Origin: Pseudomonas sp. 8O
Lineage (GTDB): Bacteria; Pseudomonadota; Gammaproteobacteria; Pseudomonadales; Pseudomonadaceae
NCBI RefSeq assembly: GCF_902506495.1
Contig: NZ_LR733265.1
Span: forward strand, 250,098 to 314,097
Reading direction: 5' to 3'
DNA length: 64,000 nucleotides
Position numbers and translations under genes: made by a program. Positions 1-7,749 of the stretch are shown here, piece after piece (position 1 is the first letter of the stretch; the number at the start of each line of letters is the position of its first letter). A model generated the notes under the pieces. That model was given only the letters and a program-made list of their open reading frames with translations, did not search any database and was not told where the DNA came from.

Positions 1-331
1 CGATGGAGGCGCAGTCGCTGGCGATCAGTTCGACCTCCAGGCCCAGGCGCTCGGCCTCGCGACGCGAGCACTCGAGGCTGTGCGGGTCGGCGTCGAGACC
101 GATCATCCGTGTCGGTGCGAAGGCGGCGTTGAGCAGGCCGAAGGAACGGCCCTGACCGCAGCCGGCATCGAGCAGCACGGGGGCTTGCGGCAGCGGGCTG
201 CCGGTCAGGCGCACCAGGTCGTTGATCGCGACCCGCAACACATGGTGTTGCCACACATGGCTCTGCAGGAACCAGAAGCCGAAGCGGGTTTCTTCGACGT
301 AGGTGGGCGAGACGGGGCGCAGGGCGTTCAT
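1..331 (-). CDS. SAM-dependent methyltransferase of the APE cluster (C-terminus cut by window edge)
   Basis: About 110 N-terminal residues are visible, beginning MNALRPVSPTYVEETRFGFW. The glycine-rich stretch VLLDAGCGQGRSFG is motif I of class I methyltransferases (SAM binding), and a later GLDADP matches motif II with its acidic residue. The ATG at 329-331 is preceded by AAGGATCG, a usable ribosome site, and lies 12 bases after the stop of the halogenase-like gene, so both belong to one operon. Small methyltransferases accompany aryl polyene clusters and are thought to methylate the aryl head group; here that role is inferred from position only. The substrate-binding C-terminal half lies outside the window. 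Confidence 0.85.
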   Translation of the reverse strand, partial: MNALRPVSPTYVEETRFGFWFLQSHVWQHHVLRVAINDLVRLTGSPLPQAPVLLDAGCGQGRSFGLLNAAFAPTRMIGLDADPHSLECSRREAERLGLEVELIASDCASI

Positions 332-343
332 CGACGATCCTTG

Positions 344-1609
344 TCAGTTTGGGGAGCAAAGCTCTGCGAGTACTCGCAGGCGCCGGCGTGGTTCGGAAAC
401 ATAGGGATTTTTACCGTCCCAGGCGTAGCCGGCAAGGATCGAACTGATCATGCGGCGAATTTCTGGGGAGGCGTTCTCGTAATAGATCACGTCCTGGAAG
501 GAGCCCTCGTACCAGCCCTCGACGTAAACGCGGAAGGTATCGACGCCGCGTTTGAGCGGGATGGCGAACTCGTTTTCCCAGTCCACCGCTTCGCCGTTCA
601 ACTGCCGATGCAGCAGCCCGGCGGCCATGCTCGCCGAGCGCATGGCGATGGTCACGCCCGAGCTGAACACCGGATCGAGGAACTCGGCGGCGTTGCCCAG
701 CAGCGCGAAGCCCGGGCCGTGCAGGCTCTTTACGTTGGCCGAGTAGCCGTTGATCTCGCGCGCCGGGGTGTCCCACACGGCGTTACCCAGCACCTTGCTC
801 AGCGACGGTGTTTCGGCGACGAACTGCTTGAGGCAGGCATCGAGATCTTTCGGGGAGTTCTGGTAGTGCTCGGCCGCGGCGACCACGCCCAGCGAGCAGC
901 GGCCGTTGCTGAATGGAATGGTCCAGAACCACACGTCACGCAGGGTCGGGTGAGTGGTGATGAGGATCATCTCGCGGTTGAAACCCGAGGCTGGATCGAT
1001 GTTGTCCTCGATGTGGGTGAACACCGCGCGGCGGACCGGGAAGGCCGACGGCGTGTCGAGATCGAGCAGGCGCGGCAGTACGCGGCCATAACCGCTGCCG
1101 TCGAGGACGAAGGCGCACTCGACCTGGTATTCATGGCCGTCGGCCAGGCGACGTACCGACAGGCGCGGGCAGTCGCCGCTGAAGTCGGCAGCGAAGATTT
1201 CCTCTTCGTAGCGGATTTCTACGCCCTGACGCTCGGCCTCGTCGGCCAGCAGCTTGTCGAAGTCGGCGCGGATCACCTGATAGGTCGAGCCCTTGCCCTC
1301 GGTGAACTTGTCGCGAAAATCGAAGCTGGTATAGCGCTCGCCCCAGGCGAATGCGGCGCCGTGCTTGGTCTGGAAACCGGCGGCCTGAACCGCTTCGAGC
1401 ATGCCGGCCTCTTCGACGAAGTCCAGGCAATGCGACAGCAGGCTCTCGCCGATGGAAAAACGCGGGAAGCGCTGGCGCTCCAGCACCAGTACGTCATGGC
1501 CCTGGCGCTTGAGAATGGCGGCGGCGATGGCGCCGGAGGGGCCGGCACCGATGACGACGATCTGACGTTGTTCGAGTTCAGGAGATTTCATAGCGGGCTT
1601 TCGCTTCAT
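344..1609 (-). CDS. Flavin-dependent halogenase-like FAD oxidoreductase of the APE cluster
   Basis: This 421-residue protein opens with a Rossmann FAD site (VVIGAGPSGAIAA, residues about 18-30). It also carries two hallmarks of flavin-dependent halogenases: WFWTIP at residues 227-232 fits the WxWxIP signature, and QTKHGAAFAWG near residue 82 places a lysine where the catalytic Lys of PltA/PrnA-type enzymes lies. IGESLL near 53-58 matches the GESxx segment of the family. It would need FADH2 from a separate reductase. Chlorinated or brominated aryl heads are known in flexirubins and xanthomonadins, so halogenation or a related oxidation of the aryl polyene is a reasonable inference. A second Met at 1589-1591 gives a 415-residue product; neither start has a strong Shine-Dalgarno. 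The gene overlaps the end of the antiporter-like gene, showing translational coupling. Confidence 0.85.
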   Translation of the reverse strand: MKRKPAMKSPELEQRQIVVIGAGPSGAIAAAILKRQGHDVLVLERQRFPRFSIGESLLSHCLDFVEEAGMLEAVQAAGFQTKHGAAFAWGERYTSFDFRDKFTEGKGSTYQVIRADFDKLLADEAERQGVEIRYEEEIFAADFSGDCPRLSVRRLADGHEYQVECAFVLDGSGYGRVLPRLLDLDTPSAFPVRRAVFTHIEDNIDPASGFNREMILITTHPTLRDVWFWTIPFSNGRCSLGVVAAAEHYQNSPKDLDACLKQFVAETPSLSKVLGNAVWDTPAREINGYSANVKSLHGPGFALLGNAAEFLDPVFSSGVTIAMRSASMAAGLLHRQLNGEAVDWENEFAIPLKRGVDTFRVYVEGWYEGSFQDVIYYENASPEIRRMISSILAGYAWDGKNPYVSEPRRRLRVLAELCSPN

Positions 1610-2726
1610 GATTGACGGTGTGCCGGCCCAGCAGGGCAGGCAACAGAGTAGAGAACAGACTCATCAGCAGCAGGCCGAAGTACACCGTTGAATCAATCAG
1701 CTGGAACTGCAGGAGCAGGTTTAGGAACACGATTTCGGTCAGGCCACGGATGTTCAGCAGCAGGCTTTCACGCCACTTGATCCGCGCCGACGCAGCCGGG
1801 TCTGCCCAATGCAGGCCCAGCCAACTGCCAAGCACCTTACTGATGACCGGCAGTGCCAGCAGGGTACCTATCACCAGCCAGGACATGTGTTGATCCAGGC
1901 CATGGAAATCCACACGCAGCACGCCATAAGTGAGAATCAGCGGGACCGCGATACCATTCATCAGCAGCTTCCAGTGGCGCTGCGACAACGGCAGGACGAA
2001 GGGTTGCTTCAGATAGGCCAGACACAGCATGTAGGCGATGCCGAACACCAGCGCATTCAGTCCAAGCTGCTGAAACAGCAGCATCAGGGCGAAGAACGGC
2101 AGGCTGTAGCACGACGGGTGGCGCCACTTGAACGCGCGCGCGAGCAGCGGCAGCAATGCCGCCAATAGCGGCCAGAGCAGCGTCGCCGGTTGGCTGCTGC
2201 CCTGGGCCAGGCCGAACAGGCTCCAGCACATGAAGTCCATCAGGATTGCCGCATGCAGCAGACGCTTGGTGTCGGCGGCCGGGTAACCGACGCTCTGCAG
2301 AAACAGATAGAGCACCGGGATGGCGGTGATGGAGAACAGCAGGCCAATGCCCACGGCGCTCAGCCAGCCGCGCTCGCCGGGCAGTAGCCAGAGCGAACAG
2401 ACCAGGCCTGCCAGCATGGGCACGAGAAAACTCGGCAGGGCGATCTTCACGCAGGCCGAGCTGAGATCGAGGTCGATCACGTCGCTGAGGATGTAGCCGA
2501 GCAGCAGCGCAAAACACAGGCCATAGGCAACACTCAGCCAGTCGGGCGCCAGCAGCTCGTTGGCGTTCAACTGCCAGTGCGGCTCGGCCCACAGCAACAG
2601 CAGCGCAGGAATGACCAGTGCCGCTACCAGCAACTGGCCGACGATGGGAATCAAGCGGCGCCCGCCGACGACCGCGGCCAGTGCATAGATGGCCAGGGCC
2701 AGCAACCAAAACAGGGCGACCGTCAT
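1578..2726 (-). CDS. CPA2 antiporter-like integral membrane protein of the APE cluster
   Basis: This 382-residue protein is hydrophobic almost throughout, with roughly 11-12 membrane segments. SITAIPVLYLFLQ (about 132-144) resembles the TAIPVLARIL segment of Kef/NapA-type CPA2 antiporters, and GLTEIVFLN near the C-terminus resembles their GLTELVVLN. In the core helix the usual Asp-Asp pair reads Met-Asp (LMDFMCW, Asp164), so one carboxylate is missing. Its ATG overlaps the stop of the MMPL exporter as ATGA and it overlaps the downstream oxidoreductase, so it is part of the operon. A role in driving export, in pH homeostasis or in pigment transfer is possible but not shown. Ion specificity cannot be read from sequence. 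Confidence 0.75.
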   Translation of the reverse strand: MTVALFWLLALAIYALAAVVGGRRLIPIVGQLLVAALVIPALLLLWAEPHWQLNANELLAPDWLSVAYGLCFALLLGYILSDVIDLDLSSACVKIALPSFLVPMLAGLVCSLWLLPGERGWLSAVGIGLLFSITAIPVLYLFLQSVGYPAADTKRLLHAAILMDFMCWSLFGLAQGSSQPATLLWPLLAALLPLLARAFKWRHPSCYSLPFFALMLLFQQLGLNALVFGIAYMLCLAYLKQPFVLPLSQRHWKLLMNGIAVPLILTYGVLRVDFHGLDQHMSWLVIGTLLALPVISKVLGSWLGLHWADPAASARIKWRESLLLNIRGLTEIVFLNLLLQFQLIDSTVYFGLLLMSLFSTLLPALLGRHTVNHEAKARYEIS

Positions 2727-5050
2727 GGCTGCTTTTCCTTTGTCTGCGCGTCACCCGCCCAGGGGGCGAGGAGGAAGCTGAACGCCAGGCCGATGCTGAT
2801 GGCCAGGCCGAAGTTGCTCACCGCAGGTGTACTGGAAACGGCCAGCAGGCCGAACGACAACCAGGTGGTCAGCGCCGACAGCAGTGTGCCGAGCAGGCTG
2901 GTGGCCGCACCGCCGACCCGCTCGCGAATGAGGATGGCGTAGTCCACGCCGATGGCGGTGACCAGCAGCAGGCCGAACAGGCTGAACAGGGTCAAGGGCT
3001 GGCCAAGCCAGCCGAGACTGGCCAGGCTGGCCAGCGCGGCCAATAGAGAAACCGCCAGTACGCGAGCGGCGCCGCGTGCGCCGAAGAAGATGCAGAGTAC
3101 GGCGAAGATCAGCAGGCAGGAGGCCAGCTTCAGTTCGGCGGCACTGACTTGCGTGGCGGCGAACAGGCGATTGAGCTCGCCGAGACGGTCGACCAGTTTT
3201 ACCCCGTCGAGGCCTTCGGCCTGGGCGTCGAGCAGGTCGCTGTCGGTCAATCCTTGCAGGCTGATCAGCCCGGCGACCTGGCCGTCATCGGCGTTGCCCA
3301 GCCAGAGTGGTCGCCAGGGCTCACTCAGCGGCGCGGCGAGCACCTGCTCGATACTCAGCGTCGGCAGGGCTTGCAGCTGTTGTGCTTCCTGTTCGATGGC
3401 AGCGGCGGGGATGCCCAGTTCGCTGAGTGCGGTGCTGTGGCTCGGGAGTTGTGCCACGGCCTGACGCAGTTTTTCCTGCTGTGTGGCCGGCGCGATCAGT
3501 TGGCTCAACGCCAGATAGCTCTTCAACTGACCCTGCTCGACCAGCCTGTCCAGGCGCTGGCTCAACGACTGCTGGCGTTGCAGCAATTGCTCTTCATCGT
3601 CGCCGCGCACCAGAAAGAACTGACTGGTCGGTTGCATGCCGACGATCTGGCTGATGGTTTTCGATTGCTCCAGCAATTGCGGCGGCACGCTGGCCCACTG
3701 GCGCAGGTCGTCCTTGTGCGAGAGCTGCAGCAGGCCACCAGCGCAGAACAGGGCGAAGATCAACAGCAGCCAGGGTGTGGGCAGTTTACGCAGCAAGGCT
3801 TCGCGCCAGTCGAGCAGACGCTGTGCCAGGACATGCGGCGGCTGCCAGGGGCGGATCTCGGCTTTGCCGAGCAGCGTTGGCAGCAGGAACAGGGTGCTCA
3901 GGTAGGCGCCGATCAGGCCGGCTGCGGAAAAGATCGCTACCTGCTTGAGTGCCGGGAACGGCGTGAAGGCCAGGGCCAGATAGCCGATGACGTTGGTCAG
4001 CAGACCGAGACTCAGACCGAGCAGCGTGGCGCGCAAGGCACGCCAGCTATCCCAGGGTTGCAGCGTCCAGCTCTTCGACAGCAGGTGCAGGGGGTAGTCG
4101 ATGGCCACGCCGATCAGGCTGGCGCCCAGCACCAGGGTCATCACGTGGATGTGGCCGAACACCGCGACGCAAGCCGTGAGCCCGGCGAATACGCCAATGG
4201 CAGCGGGGATGAAGGCGAGCAACACGCGTACCCGGCGAAACACCAGCAGCAGCATCAACAGGACGCCGGCACTGGCGATGCTGCCCATCAGGCTGATTTC
4301 GCGTGTGGCCTCGCGCTGGCCGTGGGCGGAGTACAGCAACCCGCTGCTGGCGAGCAATTGGCCGCCGCGTGCCTGCACCTCGTCGCGGGCCTGAATGACC
4401 AGATCGTCCACCGCCAGCGCCAGGTTGCCGTCGAAGGCGTCGGCATTGGTGCGGGCGCGTAGCAGGGCCCAGGTGATTCCCTCGCTTTCGGCGATCAGCG
4501 CGCCGCTGAGATCGACCTGGACATTGTGGTGGTGGGGAAGGCCTTTCTCCACCAGGGTGCTGAGGCCGAGCAGGTCATCGTTGGTGGCAACCACGCCCTG
4601 GCTGCGGAAGGGGTCGAACAGATCCTGAACACGTCGCTCGACGAAGGCGGCCGGGTTGTCGATCAGCAATTGGCGGTCGGCAGCCGGCAACAGCGCCAGG
4701 CGCTGATCCTGCAATTGCTGGCGTATGCCAGACAGGTCGGCTTGCGGCTCCCACTGCACCTTCTCGAACAGCGCCTGCTGCTGCCAGCGCGTGCCCAGTG
4801 CGGCTGCAAACGCCAGGGCTTGTTCGCGCTGCGGGTGGCTGATCAGCACCAGCAGCTCGCGGTTGAGCGGCTCCTGCATGCGTTGCACGGCCTGCTGCTC
4901 GAGCGCGTCTGGCTTGCCGTTGGGTACCAGCTCCAGCAGGTTGGCCGTGATGGGCGCGCCGCCGCGCCACTGCCAGGCTGCAACGATAATGAGCAGAAGC
5001 AGGGCGAGCGGGAACAGCCGTGAACCCCAGTATTCAACTCTGGAAGTCAT
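2723..5050 (-). CDS. MMPL/RND-family exporter of the APE cluster
   Basis: About 775 residues with the RND-type layout: one N-terminal membrane helix, a large periplasmic loop (about 40-245), five clustered helices including the sterol-sensing-like stretch GASLIGVAIDYPLHLL, then the whole pattern repeated (second loop about 440-630, and GLLLVTAIGVDYAILI in the second half). The Asp residues in these two repeats match the proton-relay position of MMPL transporters. Such a protein is a constant part of aryl polyene clusters and is thought to move the lipid-linked pigment from the inner membrane together with the LolA-like protein encoded just upstream. I chose the ATG at 5048-5050 because GGAGCG lies just ahead of it; an ATG at 5060-5062 adds four residues. 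It overlaps the lolA-like gene by 17 bases. Confidence 0.88.
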   Translation of the reverse strand: MTSRVEYWGSRLFPLALLLLIIVAAWQWRGGAPITANLLELVPNGKPDALEQQAVQRMQEPLNRELLVLISHPQREQALAFAAALGTRWQQQALFEKVQWEPQADLSGIRQQLQDQRLALLPAADRQLLIDNPAAFVERRVQDLFDPFRSQGVVATNDDLLGLSTLVEKGLPHHHNVQVDLSGALIAESEGITWALLRARTNADAFDGNLALAVDDLVIQARDEVQARGGQLLASSGLLYSAHGQREATREISLMGSIASAGVLLMLLLVFRRVRVLLAFIPAAIGVFAGLTACVAVFGHIHVMTLVLGASLIGVAIDYPLHLLSKSWTLQPWDSWRALRATLLGLSLGLLTNVIGYLALAFTPFPALKQVAIFSAAGLIGAYLSTLFLLPTLLGKAEIRPWQPPHVLAQRLLDWREALLRKLPTPWLLLIFALFCAGGLLQLSHKDDLRQWASVPPQLLEQSKTISQIVGMQPTSQFFLVRGDDEEQLLQRQQSLSQRLDRLVEQGQLKSYLALSQLIAPATQQEKLRQAVAQLPSHSTALSELGIPAAAIEQEAQQLQALPTLSIEQVLAAPLSEPWRPLWLGNADDGQVAGLISLQGLTDSDLLDAQAEGLDGVKLVDRLGELNRLFAATQVSAAELKLASCLLIFAVLCIFFGARGAARVLAVSLLAALASLASLGWLGQPLTLFSLFGLLLVTAIGVDYAILIRERVGGAATSLLGTLLSALTTWLSFGLLAVSSTPAVSNFGLAISIGLAFSFLLAPWAGDAQTKEKQP

Positions 5051-5702
5051 GTCGCTCCGCATCGCTCAGGGACTGATCGGCCTGACTGTCCTCAAGGCGC
5101 AGCACGGTGCTGTCGCCCTGGGTTTCCTGCAGCTCGATGCGCTGTACCAGCTCACCGCCATTGATGACGATGGCCTTGAAGACCTGCTTGAGCAGAACGC
5201 TGCGAGGCGTCAGATCGAGCTGCCAGGCCTCGGCTGTGCCGCTCAGGCTGAGCTCGAAATCCTGACGCAGGCCGCTGCTGTCGCCCTTGAGCACGGCGAG
5301 GAACAGGCGATTCTGCTGAGCGGTGGCGCTTTGCTGGGCGACGAACTGCCAACCCTGGTCACTGCGTCGGGCGATGCCTTGGGCGTCGATACGATAATCT
5401 TGCTGCAGCGGGCGTTCGAGCAGCCAGAGCAGGCCGTGATCCTTGGCCAGGACGAAGTGGCCACGGCTGGTCAGCGGTTGCGGCAGGGCGCGCAGGTGTT
5501 TTTCCTGGATGAAACTGCCGCGCACCACCTCGGGCTCGCCGAGTTGTGCGCTGAGCTGGTCGAGGTCGAAGGCCATGGCCTGCTGGGCAAGGCCCGCCAG
5601 CAGTAGCCCGGAGATAATCCGGGAGATGCACCTGGCAATGAGGTTTTTCCCGGATTGCATCCGGGCTACACCAGCCAGGGCGGCGCTGAGCAGGCGGTTC
5701 AC
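5034..5702 (-). CDS. LolA-like outer-membrane lipoprotein carrier, with REP DNA inside the signal-peptide region
   Basis: A 222-residue exported protein of the LolA-like family found in aryl polyene clusters, presumed to carry the lipidic pigment across the periplasm. The mature part begins after AQQAMA (cleavage expected near residue 44) and has the features RGSFIQEKHL and GHFVLAKDHGLLWLLE typical of this family. The best start is the GTG at 5700-5702, which overlaps the thioesterase stop and has AGAGGG seven bases ahead. Codons 12-33 are made of a 67-base REP pair (5603-5669) that stays in frame and lengthens the n-region with Arg/Lys-rich sequence. Without it the leader would read as an ordinary signal peptide of about 22 residues. 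An internal ATG at 5658-5660 (MQSGKNL) could also yield an export-competent product. Confidence 0.8.
   Translation of the reverse strand: MNRLLSAALAGVARMQSGKNLIARCISRIISGLLLAGLAQQAMAFDLDQLSAQLGEPEVVRGSFIQEKHLRALPQPLTSRGHFVLAKDHGLLWLLERPLQQDYRIDAQGIARRSDQGWQFVAQQSATAQQNRLFLAVLKGDSSGLRQDFELSLSGTAEAWQLDLTPRSVLLKQVFKAIVINGGELVQRIELQETQGDSTVLRLEDSQADQSLSDAERHDFQS
5603..5669. repeat. REP pair (GTAGCCCGG family) inside the lolA-like CDS
   Basis: Two inverted 21-base copies at 5603-5623 (GTAGCCCGG...ATCCGGG) and 5649-5669 (CCCGGAT...GGGCTAC) are separated by 25 bases. The same unit occurs at 17106-17160 and 32834-32891. The GTAG start followed by an imperfect palindrome is the hallmark of REP elements mobilised by RAYT transposases. 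This copy lies in coding sequence. Confidence 0.85.
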
Positions 5703-6124
5703 GCGATGACCCTCTGCACGGCATCGATGAAGACCTGTGGCGAGGCGAACTGCATTTCCCGCGTGGCGATTTCCACGGCGACCTGCACGGTGCTGCCGCG
5801 GGTCATGCGCTCGCCCGTCTCGGCATCGCTGATCAGGTAATTGATCTTCAGGCGGCTTTCCCACTCCACCAGATCGGCGCGCACGATGATGCGCTGGCCG
5901 AATTGCGCGCCGCGCACGTAGCGCACCTGCAGATCGATCACCGGCCAGGCGTAGCCGGAGTCGCGCATCTGCCGGTAGTTGTGGTCGAGCTTGTCGAGCA
6001 GGGCGCAGCGCGCCTGCTCGAAGTACTTGACGTAATGGCCATGCCAGACGATTTCCATCATGTCGACATCGTAGAACTGCACCTGCAGTTCGATTTCCGC
6101 CTGCAAGACGCCTGACTTACGCAT
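5699..6124 (-). CDS. 4-hydroxybenzoyl-CoA thioesterase-like hotdog protein of the APE cluster
   Basis: A 141-residue single hotdog domain. The segment FYDVDMMEIVWHGHYVKYFE (17-36) matches the active-site region of the 4HBT/YbgC family, with Asp21 in the position of the catalytic aspartate and the usual Y(V)KYFE helix start. It hydrolyses acyl- or aryl-thioesters. In aryl polyene clusters this protein may release or proofread acyl carrier intermediates. The gene ends in a GTGA overlap with the lolA-like gene and is separated from the ammonia-lyase gene by 83 bases that contain a REP-like pair. Confidence 0.85.
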   Translation of the reverse strand: MRKSGVLQAEIELQVQFYDVDMMEIVWHGHYVKYFEQARCALLDKLDHNYRQMRDSGYAWPVIDLQVRYVRGAQFGQRIIVRADLVEWESRLKINYLISDAETGERMTRGSTVQVAVEIATREMQFASPQVFIDAVQRVIA

Positions 6125-6143
6125 GGATTGCTCCTGAGCCGAT

Positions 6144-6198
6144 GGTGCGTATGGCGCACCCTACTTGGTAGTGGGGCATCGGGTGCGCCATGCGCACC
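6144..6198. repeat. REP-like inverted pair (GGTGCGC family)
   Basis: GGTGCGTATGGCGCACCCTAC at 6144-6164 (a palindrome ending in the CTAC complement of GTAG) faces GGGTGCGCCATGCGCACC at 6181-6198. Related units are at 19795-19815, 32791-32810 and 50697-50717. It fills the gap between the thioesterase and the ammonia-lyase genes, inside an otherwise tightly packed operon. Confidence 0.75.
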
Positions 6199-6207
6199 AG
6201 AACAGGC

Positions 6208-7749
6208 TCAGGCATACAGCCTCCAGTGCTGGGTGCGGATGCGTTCCAGGCACAGGCGCAGTTCGCCTTCCAGGGCGCGGTCTTCGATCACCGGCGGGAA
6301 GTCGCTGGCCAACTGCTCGCGCATGGCGAACAGTGGCGCGGGGATGTCCTGCTTGCCGGCGCGCTCGCGCAGCCAAACGCCCTGGTTGGCGGCGAGCAGC
6401 GTGGCGGCAGCGACCTGCTCGGTCAGTTCCAGGCTGCGCAGGGCATCGCGCGCGGCGATGGTGCCCATGCTCACCTTGTCCTGGTTATGGCATTCGGTGG
6501 AGCGCGAGAACACGCTGGCCGGCATGGTGTTCTTCAGCGCTTCGGCGGTCCAGGCGCTGGCGCCGATCTGCACGGCCTTGAAACCGTGGTTGATCATCGC
6601 CGTTTCGGCCGGCGCGCCGGACAGGTTGCTCGGCAGGCCGTGGTTGTAGCGAGTGTCCACCAGCAGGGCGAGCTGACGGTCGAGCAGGTCGGCGACGTTG
6701 CCGACCAGGTTCTTCAGGCTGTCCATGGCGAAGGCAATATGCCCGCCATAGAAGTGGCCGCCGTGCAGGGTGCGCTCGGTCTCGGCGTCGAACAACGGGT
6801 TGTCGTTGGCGCTGTTGAGTTCGATCTCGATGAACTGACGCAGCAGGCCCAGGCTGTCGGCCAGTACGCCAAGTACGTGCGGCGCACAACGGATCGAGTA
6901 GCGATCCTGCAGGCGATGCAGTGGTGGCAGCGGCGCCTCGACGGCCAGATCCTGACGAATCCAGGCGGCGACCTGGGTCTGGCCCGGGTGCGGCTTGGCG
7001 GCGAACAGGCGCTCGTCGAAGTGCTCCGGGTTGCCCTCCAGGGCGATCACGTTGAGCGCGGTGATGCGCGTGGCCAGCTTCAGCAGGTAGTCGGCACGGG
7101 CATAGGCCAGGCAGGCCAGGGCGGTCATCACGGCGGTGCCGTTCATCAGTGCCAGGGCTTCTTTCGGGCGCAGGGTCAGCGGCGTCCAGCCGAGCTCTTC
7201 ATGCACCTCGGCGGCGCTGCGACGCTCGCCCTTGTACAGCACGTCGCGCTCACCGCTGAGGGTGGCGGCGACGTAGGACAGCGGAGTGAGATCGCCGCTG
7301 GCGCCGACCGAGCCTTCTTCCGGGATCAGGGGCAGCACGTCGTGATCGATGAAGGCCTGGATGCGCTCCAGCAGTTCCACGCGCACGCCGGAAACGCCGT
7401 GGCACAGCGACTGCAGTCGGGCAGCCAGAACGGCGCGGCTGCTCGGCGCGTCGAGCAGTTTGCCCAGGCCGCAACCGTGGAAGGTAAACAGGTGCTTGGG
7501 CAGCGCCTCGACCTGATGCAGCGGCACCGCTACCACGCAGGAGTCGCCGTAGCCGGTGGTCACGCCGTAGATCACGCCTTCCTTGTCCAGCAGGGTGTCG
7601 AGGAAGCGTGCGCCCTTGGCGATCTTTTCCCGGTAGGCGGCATCATCCTGCAGCTGGGCGCGGGCCTGGCGCTGCGACAGGGCTACGATGTTCTCGATGG
7701 TCAGGGCGCGCTCGCCGAAGATCACCGGCTCAGGCTGGTATGTCGTCAT
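6208..7749 (-). CDS. MIO-type aromatic amino acid ammonia-lyase of the APE cluster
   Basis: A 513-residue HAL/PAL/TAL-family enzyme. GSVGASGDLTPLSYV contains the Ala-Ser-Gly triad (150-152) that cyclises to the MIO prosthetic group, and IYGVTTGYG supplies the catalytic tyrosine (Tyr61). It removes ammonia from an aromatic amino acid to give an aryl acrylate, in this setting the likely starter (cinnamate or 4-coumarate type) that the ligase loads on the carrier protein. By my alignment the substrate-selectivity pair is Phe90-His91, unlike the His-Leu of tyrosine, Phe-Leu of phenylalanine and Ser-His of histidine lyases, so the true substrate is uncertain. It overlaps the acyltransferase gene by 20 bases. 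The housekeeping hut-operon HAL is less likely given the neighbours. Confidence 0.88.
   Translation of the reverse strand: MTTYQPEPVIFGERALTIENIVALSQRQARAQLQDDAAYREKIAKGARFLDTLLDKEGVIYGVTTGYGDSCVVAVPLHQVEALPKHLFTFHGCGLGKLLDAPSSRAVLAARLQSLCHGVSGVRVELLERIQAFIDHDVLPLIPEEGSVGASGDLTPLSYVAATLSGERDVLYKGERRSAAEVHEELGWTPLTLRPKEALALMNGTAVMTALACLAYARADYLLKLATRITALNVIALEGNPEHFDERLFAAKPHPGQTQVAAWIRQDLAVEAPLPPLHRLQDRYSIRCAPHVLGVLADSLGLLRQFIEIELNSANDNPLFDAETERTLHGGHFYGGHIAFAMDSLKNLVGNVADLLDRQLALLVDTRYNHGLPSNLSGAPAETAMINHGFKAVQIGASAWTAEALKNTMPASVFSRSTECHNQDKVSMGTIAARDALRSLELTEQVAAATLLAANQGVWLRERAGKQDIPAPLFAMREQLASDFPPVIEDRALEGELRLCLERIRTQHWRLYA

Noticed and set aside
80..1615. A 511-codon plus-strand frame over the methyltransferase and halogenase-like genes
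   Set aside because: The minus-strand genes have FAD and SAM motifs and fit the operon; the plus-strand product has none.
6208..7749. Housekeeping histidine ammonia-lyase of a hut operon
   Set aside because: No hutU, hutI or hutG neighbours; the gene overlaps an LpxL-type acyltransferase within an aryl polyene operon and lacks the Ser-His selectivity pair.
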